From a virus: a stretch of 63,847 nucleotides of DNA. Positions 50,739-57,588 of this stretch are shown piece by piece (position 1 is the stretch's first letter; every line of letters begins with the position of its first letter). A model generated the notes under the pieces. It was not told where the DNA came from, did no database searches, and saw only the letters and a program-made list of their open reading frames with translations. The position numbers were made by a program, and so were the translations under genes. The stretch is taken from the IMG/VR virus record IMGVR_UViG_3300025131_000031, positions 1-63,847 of that record. The stretch is one strand, 5' to 3'.

Positions 50739-50762
50739 AATAAACTCTAAGAAAGGTTTCAA

Positions 50763-51164
50763 ATGTCTACACGAAGTGTTATAGCAGCTCAATTATCTGA
50801 TGGAAAAGTAAAAGCAATTTATTGTCATTATGACGGTTATCCAGATCATGTTGGCAGGATTCTTCAAGAACACTATACTGATCAAGAAAAAATTGATGCT
50901 TTAATTGCACTTGGAGATTTAAGTTCGCTCGATGTAGAAATTACAAAACCAGAAGGACACACCTGGAAAGATCCTGTAGAAGGATATACGGTAGCCTATC
51001 ATAGAGATAGAGGAGAAGAATTAAGCATAACAGATTTGACAGTAGATAAATATTGTGTAGAAAGTTTTAAACTAGCAATCAATGATACATTTGGTTCAGT
51101 TGATTATCTTTATATCTGGACTGCAAAAGAAGAAAAGTGGTGTTGTGTAAAAGGCCACGGCTAG
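50763..51164 (+). CDS. Conserved phage protein of the MSTRS / YCHYDGYP type
   Basis: 133 aa. The start MSTRSVIAAQ and the motif IYCHYDGY are familiar from a widespread phage family of unknown function (YCHWDGYPxHVG type), followed by LIALGDLSSL. AAAGG precedes the ATG. It probably acts early; mechanism unknown. Confidence 0.65.
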   Translation: MSTRSVIAAQLSDGKVKAIYCHYDGYPDHVGRILQEHYTDQEKIDALIALGDLSSLDVEITKPEGHTWKDPVEGYTVAYHRDRGEELSITDLTVDKYCVESFKLAINDTFGSVDYLYIWTAKEEKWCCVKGHG

Positions 51165-51199
51165 CCGAGGGAAGATACGTTCGGATATTTTGAAATTAT

Positions 51200-51274
51200 G
51201 GGAGGGTAGTTCAACGGAAAGAACACGGGTCTTCTAAACCCAAAACCAGGGTTCGATTCCCTGTCCTCCTACCA
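51200..51274 (+). tRNA. tRNA-Arg (TCT)
   Basis: Acceptor GGGAGGG/TCCTCCT with G-T pairs at the ends, anticodon loop CTTCTAA, T-arm CAGGG-TTCGATT-CCCTG, A73, CCA encoded. Reads AGA, the favoured Arg codon in this AT-rich genome. Confidence 0.9.
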
Positions 51275-51331
51275 TACACAAAATGTTGTAAAATAATGTA
51301 AAAAAAGGATTCAAATATATTTATGAAGTGT

Positions 51332-51418
51332 TTCGGAGTAGCTCAATTGGCAGAGCGCTTGGCTGTTAACCAAGAGGCCCTTATAAGGTTTAACCAGGTT
51401 CGATCCCTGGCTCCGGAG
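51332..51418 (+). tRNA. tRNA-Asn (GTT) with enlarged variable loop
   Basis: Acceptor TTCGGAG/CTCCGGA, anticodon stem CTTGG/CCAAG with loop CTGTTAA, T-arm CCAGG-TTCGATC-CCTGG. The variable region is about 19 bases and contains CCTTATAAGG, whereas Asn tRNAs have a 5-base one. G73; CCA not encoded. Confidence 0.82.
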
Positions 51419-51432
51419 CTTAATTAAGATAT

Positions 51433-51510
51433 TGTCCCGTAGCGTCTAATGGTCATGACACCAGACTTTGACTCTGGAGCTTGTCAGTTCGAATCTGACC
51501 GGGACTTCCA
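51433..51510 (+). tRNA. tRNA-Gln (TTG)
   Basis: Acceptor TGTCCCG/CGGGACT with T1-T72 mismatch, in line with the weak 1-72 pair preferred by GlnRS; anticodon loop CTTTGAC, T-arm GTCAG-TTCGAAT-CTGAC, CCA encoded. Confidence 0.85.
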
Positions 51511-51529
51511 AACATAGGAGGGTAATACG

Positions 51530-51703
51530 ATGAAAGTTGATTACGTCACATCTCCAGATTTTTCAAGAGGAGTTATCACAGTCGAAAGATTGGTTCCAAA
51601 GAAAAATAAGAACAGAGTAATGAAAGTCGTGGGTGTTCACAGCACTCCTGTTTTGACGAGAAATAGCAGACAAATAAATAGATTGATTAAGTTGTATGGA
51701 TAA
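51530..51703 (+). CDS. Small hypothetical protein, 57 aa
   Basis: 57 aa with AGGAGGG 8 bases upstream. Basic, beta-then-helix (VITVERLVPKKNKNRVMKVV). Unrecognised. Confidence 0.55.
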   Translation: MKVDYVTSPDFSRGVITVERLVPKKNKNRVMKVVGVHSTPVLTRNSRQINRLIKLYG

Positions 51704-51723
51704 TATGTGTGAGTAAATTTTTA

Positions 51724-51797
51724 CAGTGAATAGCCAAGTGGTAAGGCGCACGGTTGTGGCCCGTGTTTCTAAGGTTCGATTCCTTATTCACTGACCA
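51724..51797 (+). tRNA. tRNA-His (GTG)
   Basis: Acceptor CAGTGAA/TTCACTG perfect with C1-G72, anticodon loop TTGTGGC, T-arm TAAGG-TTCGATT-CCTTA, A73, CCA encoded. There is no G at position -1 and no C73, unlike most bacterial His tRNAs. Confidence 0.85.
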
Positions 51798-51813
51798 ATA
51801 AAAGGATAATCTG

Positions 51814-52044
51814 ATGGGAATGAGTGTTTTAATAAAGAATAAGAAACAATTGATGCAATCGAAAAAGTGGTTAGAAAACTTCTCGTTGTGGAAGAGAGAA
51901 TTAAAGAAAGAGAAAGTCAAAGATAATCCATTTAAGAATATTCAGATTGCAGCAGTCACTTCAGTTATAGATGAAATAAAAGGTCAAATAAAGTTGTATG
52001 AAGACAAAGAATCTGAACACGAAAAGAGTGTAAAAAAAAATTGA
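51814..52044 (+). CDS. Hypothetical protein ending at an A9 tract
   Basis: 76 aa, basic and helical, AAAAGGAT upstream. It stops just after nine A (52032-52040). Reading past the tract in the +1 frame extends the helix with IDRLRLRISHLETQVKKQ and ends at a later stop near 52112. Either the tract has changed length or a frameshift makes the longer form. Confidence 0.5.
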   Translation: MGMSVLIKNKKQLMQSKKWLENFSLWKRELKKEKVKDNPFKNIQIAAVTSVIDEIKGQIKLYEDKESEHEKSVKKN

Positions 52045-52121
52045 TCGATTACGACTTAGAATCAGTCATTTAGAAACCCAGGTGAAGAAACAAGGACCTT
52101 CAAGGATTAGATAAAAACATA

Positions 52122-52292
52122 ATGAGCAATACACGAAAAGATCAACCAGATATTAGAAAGTCAGTATTGTCAGTTCCTTCAGATTTTAAACGATCAAGAA
52201 GAAGAGAAGAAAGATCGAGAGCAAAATTAGCAGTTAGAATGGGCAAAGACCCAGAAAGAATACGACATAGCGACTGGCGAGATTACACATAG
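52122..52292 (+). CDS. Small basic protein, 56 aa
   Basis: 56 aa, arginine-rich (DFKRSRRREERSRAKLAVRM). Stop codon lies 6 bases before tRNA-Lys. No strong ribosome site is seen. Possibly nucleic acid-binding. Confidence 0.42.
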   Translation: MSNTRKDQPDIRKSVLSVPSDFKRSRRREERSRAKLAVRMGKDPERIRHSDWRDYT

Positions 52293-52298
52293 AAATAT

Positions 52299-52376
52299 GG
52301 ATCGGTAGCAAAAACTGGCTTTAGGATTCGCCTTTTAAGCGAGAGTATGGGGGTTCAATTCCCTCCCGGTCCACCA
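52299..52376 (+). tRNA. tRNA-Lys (TTT)
   Basis: Acceptor GGATCGG/CCGGTCC, anticodon loop CTTTTAA, T-loop TTCAATT, A73, CCA encoded. The D-arm is poorly paired. Confidence 0.8.
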
Positions 52377-52383
52377 AAAATTT

Positions 52384-52458
52384 GGGGGTATAACTTAGTG
52401 GAGAAAGTACCGGTCTTTTAAATCGGTAACCAGAGTTCGATTCTCTGTGCCCCTACCA
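52384..52458 (+). tRNA. tRNA-Lys (TTT), second copy
   Basis: Acceptor GGGGGTA/TGCCCCT, D-stem ACTT/AAGT, anticodon loop CTTTTAA, T-loop TTCGATT, A73, CCA encoded. Confidence 0.87.
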
Positions 52459-52460
52459 CA

Positions 52461-52620
52461 TTTGAGGACGATGTCTGTGAATAACCAATAGCAGAGGATC
52501 ACGCCTAGATACCAAACTCGTCTAGCTCGCCCCGGAAAAAATTAGATAGCAATAGACAAGAGTTACTTCCGGTTCAATTCCGATGTTCCCCACCATATGA
52601 GGGGAATGCCTTTAGGGGCT
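52461..52620 (+). ncRNA. tRNA-like structured element with the 21-nt motif
   Basis: No ORF. CTAGA (52505-52509) pairs with TCTAG (52521-52525). The motif AGCAAT-N6-GAGTTACTTC at 52548-52569 runs into a T-loop TTCAATT (52573-52579), a 7-base acceptor-like strand GTTCCCC (52585-52591), A and CCA (52592-52595), exactly as in a tRNA 3' half. The matching GGGGAAT is not upstream but 5 bases downstream (52601-52607). So this is a permuted tRNA-like arrangement or a hairpin formed by chance next to a broken tRNA. Confidence 0.35.
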
Positions 52621-52655
52621 TTTACTCTACTAGATTTTCTTTTGATTCATTATAA

Positions 52656-52731
52656 CCCTTCGTAGTTTAATGAACAAAACGCTTGAATACGAATCAAGTA
52701 GATGTGAGTTTGAATCTCGCCGAAGGGTCCA
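52656..52731 (+). tRNA. tRNA-Arg (ACG)
   Basis: Acceptor CCCTTCG/CGAAGGG perfect with C1-G72, anticodon loop ATACGAA, T-loop TTTGAAT (T at position 56 in place of the usual C), T73, CCA encoded. A34 would need conversion to inosine. Confidence 0.82.
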
Positions 52732-52790
52732 CTTTAATGAACTACACAATATAAAGATTGAAAAACTTTGGGTCACCCTAGTTTTATTTT

Positions 52791-52828
52791 GGTTTTAGGT
52801 TTACAATCGCCTCTAGATTGATTATATT
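52791..52828 (+). promoter_or_regulatory. Promoter repeat P3
   Basis: GGTTTTA, TTTACA (52800-52805), 17 bases, TATATT (52823-52828). It drives the gene at 52873. Confidence 0.75.
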
Positions 52829-52872
52829 TATATACAGAATATAATTAAATGGTTTTAGACTAAGGAGATAGA

Positions 52873-53262
52873 ATGCCAGTAAATAATGATGAAAAATGGA
52901 AACGCTTGTTTATGAATGGTTATGATGAAGGCTTCAAAGCTGCCAGGGCACACACACCACAGCCCATGACCGTTCTGACAACCGTAGGAAGCTTCTGTGA
53001 TAAGAATCCAAAGGGAAATGAGTATGTCGTCCCAGACGGGCTCTGTGGGTTTGCATCTGTAATCGTCAAACCGGGCAATTCTTCGTTCGCTAAGTGGTTA
53101 AAAAATGAAGGTTTAGCCGAGAAACATTACTATGGTGGCGTATATATCTGGATTTCGGATCACAATCAAAGCTATGAGAGGAAGAAAGTTCACGCCAATA
53201 AAATGGCAGAGATTTTCCAGCTGGCAGGGATTGCAGCACACGCAGAAAGTAGATTAGATTGA
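52873..53262 (+). CDS. Hypothetical protein
   Basis: 129 aa, AAGGAGAT upstream and 45 bases after P3. KWKRLFMNGYDEGFKAAR at the start is a helical segment seen in small phage proteins. GC content looks higher than in neighbouring genes in the middle part. Overlaps the next start codon (TGATG). Confidence 0.58.
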   Translation: MPVNNDEKWKRLFMNGYDEGFKAARAHTPQPMTVLTTVGSFCDKNPKGNEYVVPDGLCGFASVIVKPGNSSFAKWLKNEGLAEKHYYGGVYIWISDHNQSYERKKVHANKMAEIFQLAGIAAHAESRLD

Positions 53263-53420
53263 TGATTTATTGTGGATTAGAAGTTGCATTGGTTATAGCA
53301 TTGGTGGCGGGGTTCAAATATTGTCGAGATTGTGGAAGACGAATTTGTGATTGCATAAAAGAACTGAAAAAGAAGAAGAGGCAAGAGAGTTTCATAAAGA
53401 AATATGCTTATAAAAACTAA
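53262..53420 (+). CDS. Small membrane protein with cysteine pairs, 52 aa
   Basis: 52 aa. A short hydrophobic helix (LEVALVIALVAGF) is followed by YCRDCGRRICDC and a lysine-rich tail. The cysteines could bind zinc. Overlaps the preceding stop codon. Confidence 0.45.
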   Translation: MIYCGLEVALVIALVAGFKYCRDCGRRICDCIKELKKKKRQESFIKKYAYKN

Positions 53421-53421
53421 T

Positions 53422-53510
53422 GGCCAAGTGGCGAAACGGCAAACGCGGTAGGCTTAAACCCTGCTGGACGATTAATCTCCTTAAGGGTTCGAATCCCTTC
53501 TTGGCTACCA
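53422..53510 (+). tRNA. tRNA-Leu (TAA)
   Basis: Acceptor GGCCAAG/CTTGGCT, anticodon loop CTTAAAC, long class II variable arm, T-arm AAGGG-TTCGAAT-CCCTT, A73, CCA encoded. Confidence 0.9.
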
Positions 53511-53527
53511 TACACGAAAGGAAGAAT

Positions 53528-54205
53528 ATGTATAAGAATTTGTCAGTAAAATGTATGAGATCTGAATCTGATAATGGAGCAACTAAAATATTCAACTATA
53601 GAGCTCTTAAGTCCGGTGAATTTCTCAATTGTAGAATAGATAGATTGGCAACAGGTTATAGAAATATTCGATCAAAAACAGAATACATTCGTAGTAAGAG
53701 AACTTATATGATTCAGAATGATGCATCAAGATATATTATTCCTAAGGGATTATTTGATGAAGCTTTAGAATTATCATATCAGACAAAAAAATCCGATGAT
53801 CAGAACATCTTAGGTCCCTGGCCTGAGCCATATGAACACGAAATATTTTTATTCAGACCAGCAGGAATTGCGTGTGACACGCAAGCAGCAAAAAATCAAG
53901 CTTTATTTCTTAGATCATATGAAGATTGTAATCTTTATAATACTACAGTACAGAATATGATTACGACGCATGATTTAACTGATTGCTTTAGATCACCTGA
54001 TTATGTAAGACCAGAAGTTAATGAGGTTTCAGAAAGTCCATTCGATCATGATGATGAAGGACAGATTGAAAGAGTAAGAGTTGATGATCCTTGGGATCAT
54101 GAAGAAATTGCACAGCAATGCAGAGTTGGAAGTCCAGAAGAAAAAGCTGATCCGGTAGTTGATTTTTTCAATAATCCAAATCCGGATGAAGATATACCAT
54201 TTTAA
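53528..54205 (+). CDS. Hypothetical protein with acidic C-terminus
   Basis: 225 aa from ATG 53528 (AAAGGAAG upstream); the upstream extension reads through tRNA-Leu and is ignored. The C-terminal 70 residues are very acidic and end NPNPDEDIPF, a tail reminiscent of SSB-type partner-binding tails that end DIPF. The body is unrecognised and cysteine-poor. A single-strand DNA binding or SSB-mimic role is a suggestion from the tail only. Its last base overlaps tRNA-Ser. Confidence 0.55.
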   Translation: MYKNLSVKCMRSESDNGATKIFNYRALKSGEFLNCRIDRLATGYRNIRSKTEYIRSKRTYMIQNDASRYIIPKGLFDEALELSYQTKKSDDQNILGPWPEPYEHEIFLFRPAGIACDTQAAKNQALFLRSYEDCNLYNTTVQNMITTHDLTDCFRSPDYVRPEVNEVSESPFDHDDEGQIERVRVDDPWDHEEIAQQCRVGSPEEKADPVVDFFNNPNPDEDIPF

Positions 54206-54293
54206 GGTAGGTACTGCGGAAAGGTCTGCAATCCGGTTTGAACCCGGAGGGGGTGTCAAAAGCCAGGGGTTCGATTCCTCTACCTACCTTCCA
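54205..54293 (+). tRNA. tRNA-Ser (TGA)
   Basis: Acceptor strands AGGTAGGT/ACCTACCT can form 8 pairs, anticodon loop TTTGAAC in stem TCCGG/CCGGA, long variable arm, T-loop TTCGATT, CCA encoded after T. Ser tRNAs normally have G73; here it is T. Confidence 0.8.
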
Positions 54294-54311
54294 TTAACTA
54301 AAGGTTATTAA

Positions 54312-54569
54312 ATGCTTGCTAAAAAAGATGTTAATTTCCGACATCACAGAGAATCTTGTAACACTTGCAAATATGCAGAGTTCTTAAGCGAAGGAAGATT
54401 CTGGGAATTTAGATGTCCCTTGTTAGAAGATGGGCAAGTTATAATTTCTATAGATATTGGAAAAATTTTAGATGCATCAAGACAATACGTTTGTGATAAT
54501 TTCGATCCAGATCAGTCAATGACAGTTGCTGATAAATTGGATGTTGAAATTAGTAAATTTGATAATTAA
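54312..54569 (+). CDS. Small cysteine-containing protein
   Basis: 85 aa. HRESCNTCKYAEF, then FRCPL and YVCDNF, give four cysteines in a C-x2-C...C...C array, as in small phage zinc-binding proteins of the CxxCK type. Stop codon abuts tRNA-Thr. Confidence 0.55.
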   Translation: MLAKKDVNFRHHRESCNTCKYAEFLSEGRFWEFRCPLLEDGQVIISIDIGKILDASRQYVCDNFDPDQSMTVADKLDVEISKFDN

Positions 54570-54655
54570 GCTAGGTTGGCTCAGCGGCGACAGTACCGCC
54601 CTTGTAAGGCGACGAGTAAATCTCCACCACGGTTCGAGTCCGTGACCTAGCTCCA
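54570..54655 (+). tRNA. tRNA-Thr (TGT)
   Basis: Perfect acceptor GCTAGGT/ACCTAGC, anticodon loop CTTGTAA, T-arm CACGG-TTCGAGT-CCGTG, CCA encoded after T73. Variable region is longer than usual (about 12 bases). Confidence 0.85.
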
Positions 54656-54665
54656 TATTTATAAT

Positions 54666-54741
54666 GGTGCGGTAGCCAAGAGGCTTAAGGCACGAGGTTG
54701 CAACCCTCAGATCGTGAGTTCGATCCTCACCCGTACCTCCA
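54666..54741 (+). tRNA. tRNA-Cys (GCA)
   Basis: Acceptor GGTGCGG/CCGTACC, anticodon loop TTGCAAC, T-loop TTCGATC, T73 as expected for Cys, CCA encoded. Confidence 0.9.
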
Positions 54742-54756
54742 AATTAGAAAGACAAG

Positions 54757-55260
54757 ATGAAATTCAATTGGAATTTTGGTCGCTCATATGGTTATAAGAC
54801 AATAAAGATAGTGAATAATTCCCGCAACAATGATCCAGCCTACGAGACAGAGAATAGTTCGGGAATTGATTTAAGAGCTGATGTATTGACACCACACCAT
54901 GCAGAAGAATTAGATGCATTCAAATTAGCAATTCCTTGCGGCGAAAGAAGAATAATATCAACAGGAATTCATGTTGAAATTCCAAAAGGTTATGAAGGAC
55001 AAGTAAGAAGTAGATCAGGATTAGCAGCTAAGCAAGGAGTATTTGTTTTGAATTCTCCGGGAACTATTGATTCTGATTATAGAGGTGAAATCAAAGTTAT
55101 ACTGCAGAATTTAGGAGTTGAAGCTTTCTTCATAGAGCAAGGTGATAGAATTGCACAATTAGTTTTCTCACCAGTAGAACAATTCAATTTCGAAAAGGTT
55201 TTTAAACTCAAAGAAACAGAAAGAGGATCCGGCGGATTTGGATCTACAGGAAAAAATTAA
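54757..55260 (+). CDS. dut: dUTPase (trimeric)
   Basis: 167 aa. All five motifs are present in order: [47 protein letters not shown] and the C-terminal GSGGFGSTG. It hydrolyses dUTP to dUMP, feeding ThyA and keeping uracil out of DNA. It sits among tRNA genes, far from thyA. Confidence 0.93.
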   Translation: MKFNWNFGRSYGYKTIKIVNNSRNNDPAYETENSSGIDLRADVLTPHHAEELDAFKLAIPCGERRIISTGIHVEIPKGYEGQVRSRSGLAAKQGVFVLNSPGTIDSDYRGEIKVILQNLGVEAFFIEQGDRIAQLVFSPVEQFNFEKVFKLKETERGSGGFGSTGKN

Positions 55261-55340
55261 GATGCGGGCATCTTGTGGCTTCATTTACTTCATACAAAAT
55301 ATAAGTTTTTGTCCAAAATGTAACTATACGGGAGTTTCAG

Positions 55341-55517
55341 ATGCCAAAGTCAAATAAGAGAGTAAAAGCTGATCAAAATTATAGAACTCATAATGGAGCT
55401 ATAGTGAAAAATGTTTTGCTCATTAGATATGGCAAGAAGAAGGCTTGGGTGGGTGAAGTGAATGATAAATTTGTTTTTGATAAGAATGGTGAACCAAAGA
55501 GATTTAACACATTTTAA
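55341..55517 (+). CDS. Small basic protein, 58 aa
   Basis: 58 aa with GGGAG upstream. Basic beta-like stretch (IVKNVLLIRYGKKKAWVGEV). It ends one base before tRNA-Gly. Unrecognised. Confidence 0.5.
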   Translation: MPKSNKRVKADQNYRTHNGAIVKNVLLIRYGKKKAWVGEVNDKFVFDKNGEPKRFNTF

Positions 55518-55518
55518 T

Positions 55519-55591
55519 GCATCACTAGTTCAATCGGTAGAACACCTCGCTGCCAACGAGGAGGTAATGGGATCGTAGCCCATGTGATGCT
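55519..55591 (+). tRNA. tRNA-Gly (GCC) with aberrant T-loop
   Basis: Perfect acceptor GCATCAC/GTGATGC, anticodon stem CCTCG/CGAGG with loop CTGCCAA, T73. The T-loop is ATCGTAG, lacking T54 and A58. CCA is not encoded. Confidence 0.8.
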
Positions 55592-55691
55592 CTCTCAAAT
55601 AATTGTTATTTATCAGAAGAAATAGTTAAAATAGCCGAAGCACATTCGAGAAGATTAAGAACTTATTGGACAAATTGAAAAGGCCGTAAAA

Positions 55692-56090
55692 ATGGATGAT
55701 TATTATTATGTAACATTCAGAGAAACAAAAGATAAATCTAAAAGAATGAAAGCAATTAGCACTATTTGGGTTTATATGGAAACACCAGATAGATTAGTTC
55801 CAGACAATGAGCCTGAAAGTTTCAAAAATAGAGTAATCAGAGAATTAGAAGATTGGGGCTATGAGGAACCAGAAGTTATTCAATGCAAGAGTGTAATAAG
55901 CGTTGATGATCCTGAAGCTCTTTGCGAATTAATCGATGATGAATTAGAAAATGGAAATCAACATAGATTGGTAGGATCAGCAAATCAATTTTTAGATGCT
56001 GCAAGAAAATGTCATGTTGATGAAAATCACTTACCAATATTTATGAGAACAGTTAGAGATATTTTGACACCAAATATTATGCCCGAGTAG
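55692..56090 (+). CDS. Hypothetical protein overlapping tRNA-Leu
   Basis: 132 aa, alpha/beta with an acidic middle. Unrecognised. Its last codons and stop (ATG CCC GAG TAG) run 10 bases into tRNA-Leu(TAG). Confidence 0.55.
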   Translation: MDDYYYVTFRETKDKSKRMKAISTIWVYMETPDRLVPDNEPESFKNRVIRELEDWGYEEPEVIQCKSVISVDDPEALCELIDDELENGNQHRLVGSANQFLDAARKCHVDENHLPIFMRTVRDILTPNIMPE

Positions 56091-56165
56091 GCGAACGGCT
56101 TAGCCGACGGTCTTAGACACCGTGTCCTTTGGACAATGTGGGTTCGAATCCCACTTCGGGTACCA
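56081..56165 (+). tRNA. tRNA-Leu (TAG)
   Basis: Acceptor GCCCGAG/TTCGGGT, anticodon loop CTTAGAC, class II variable arm, T-arm GTGGG-TTCGAAT-CCCAC, A73, CCA encoded. Its last 24 bases plus one recur in inverse at 17868-17892. Confidence 0.9.
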
Positions 56166-56210
56166 TTTTTCCTTGAATTATATTTATTATAAACAAGGAG
56201 AGCTATAAGG

Positions 56211-56612
56211 ATGAACACAGAGTTTAAGTGGTTTTATTCAATACTTACAATTACAACAGTTTGGTTGATAATCACTTTAACGCAATGTGCAGCACCAAAA
56301 CTAAATTCTAATTTTCAAGGAACTTGGTTTCATGAAGGTCTTATAACAAATGATCAGTTTGAAATCAAGAATCGTAGTCGTTTCGAAAGAATATCTGAAA
56401 TAAGATCATCGGGTGAATTTACGCGATGGTTTGGAAAATACGAATTAGATGAAGATGAACGAAGTGTTATATTTTCCAAGCACGGAGTGATTTTCAAGAA
56501 TCGAGTGATCAACTTTCTAAAGACACAGAAGATTGCGATTCCAATGTTATTCTATCAAATTAGTGAAGATTCAGTAATGCTTGATAATATTTTATACATT
56601 AGAACAGATTAA
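56211..56612 (+). CDS. Putative lipoprotein
   Basis: 133 aa. A signal sequence (FKWFYSILTITTVWLIITL) ends in a lipobox-like LTQC at about residue 26. The rest is a small beta-rich domain (FQGTWFHEG..., EISEIRSSGEF). Same plan as the lipoprotein at 44889, where a GDW..EF start also follows the lipobox; both may be envelope proteins that alter superinfection. Confidence 0.52.
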   Translation: MNTEFKWFYSILTITTVWLIITLTQCAAPKLNSNFQGTWFHEGLITNDQFEIKNRSRFERISEIRSSGEFTRWFGKYELDEDERSVIFSKHGVIFKNRVINFLKTQKIAIPMLFYQISEDSVMLDNILYIRTD

Positions 56613-56617
56613 TTTTG

Positions 56618-56655
56618 GTTTTAGGTCTACAATCGTCACTAGATTTGTTATATTA
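56618..56655 (+). promoter_or_regulatory. Promoter repeat P4
   Basis: GGTTTTA, TCTACA (56627-56632), 17 bases, TATATT (56650-56655). It drives the gene at 56686 and tRNA-Pro. Confidence 0.72.
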
Positions 56656-56685
56656 TAACAGTACAATAACTTAAGAGGTTTTAAT

Positions 56686-56889
56686 ATGATGTTACTAATG
56701 GTCACAATCTGTTTCGTTGGAACATTCTTTAAAGTATTCAGAATGCTCGATAGATTAAATGATCTTTCTAAAGAATCTATAATTCAAAGAGAATTGATTA
56801 GAATACATGCTGAACGTGAAAGAAAAGAGCTTAAAAGACAGATAGATGAATTGAGAAATGATATTCATATCGGGGAATGGTCTAGTTAG
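56686..56889 (+). CDS. Small membrane coiled-coil protein overlapping tRNA-Pro
   Basis: 67 aa with an N-terminal membrane helix (MLLMVTICFVGTFFKVF) and a long charged helix (RIHAERERKELKRQIDEL). AGAGG upstream. The last 19 bases lie inside the tRNA-Pro gene. Confidence 0.52.
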   Translation: MMLLMVTICFVGTFFKVFRMLDRLNDLSKESIIQRELIRIHAERERKELKRQIDELRNDIHIGEWSS

Positions 56890-56951
56890 GTTTAGGACGC
56901 CTGCTTTGGGAGCAGGAAACTTCGCAGGTTCAAATCCTGCTTCCCCGACCA
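56871..56951 (+). tRNA. tRNA-Pro (TGG)
   Basis: Perfect acceptor CGGGGAA/TTCCCCG with C1-G72 typical of bacterial Pro tRNA, anticodon stem CCTGC/GCAGG with loop TTTGGGA, A73, CCA encoded. Confidence 0.92.
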
Positions 56952-56970
56952 TAAACTAAAAGGTTATAGA

Positions 56971-57588
56971 ATGATAGAAACATGGTTTACATCTGACACA
57001 CATTTCAATCATGCTAATATAATCAAATATTGCAATCGGCCGTTTGTTAATATAGACGAAATGGATGCGGTTCTAATTGATAATTGGAATGAGAGAGTTA
57101 AGCCGAATGATATTGTGTGGCATTTAGGAGATTTTATATTTAGCAGAAATTGGAAAGAGATTGCTAAACTTGCTAATAGACTGAATGGTAAGATAAGTCT
57201 ATTGAAAGGAAATCATGATAAATATCTCTATAAGAATAGGCACTCTCTAATAAATAATAAAGGATGGGGAACAAATTCTTTTGACACAATATCCGATTCG
57301 TACAAAGAAGTAAATATAAATGGTCAGAGAATGACTCTCTGTCATTATGGAATGAGAGTTTGGAATGCATCGCATTGGGGAAATTGGCATTTGTATGGTC
57401 ATTCACACGATACACTTCCTAGTCTTGGCAGAAGTTTTGATGTTGGTGTAGATGCTAATGATTACAAACCACTTCACTTCGATGAAGTAAAAGCAAAAAT
57501 GGACAAGATGGATTTTGTTCCAGTAGATGGACATAAACCAGAGTATGAACAAGTTAAAGAGGTTTTTAAGGAGAACAGGAAATTGTAG
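56971..57588 (+). CDS. Metallophosphoesterase (calcineurin-like)
   Basis: 205 aa. All metal motifs are present: TSDTHFNH (DxH), WHLGDFIF (GD), LLKGNHD (GNHD), a CHYG His and YGHSHD (GHxH). Such phage enzymes hydrolyse phosphoesters, possibly nucleotides or RNA ends. Not related to the 2H enzyme at 2478. Stop codon overlaps tRNA-Ile by 2 bases. Confidence 0.82.
   Translation: MIETWFTSDTHFNHANIIKYCNRPFVNIDEMDAVLIDNWNERVKPNDIVWHLGDFIFSRNWKEIAKLANRLNGKISLLKGNHDKYLYKNRHSLINNKGWGTNSFDTISDSYKEVNINGQRMTLCHYGMRVWNASHWGNWHLYGHSHDTLPSLGRSFDVGVDANDYKPLHFDEVKAKMDKMDFVPVDGHKPEYEQVKEVFKENRKL

Noticed and set aside
52461-52620. tmRNA hypothesis for the permuted tRNA-like element
   Set aside because: No tag reading frame fits in the available space before tRNA-Arg, and the conserved tmRNA 5' block is absent.
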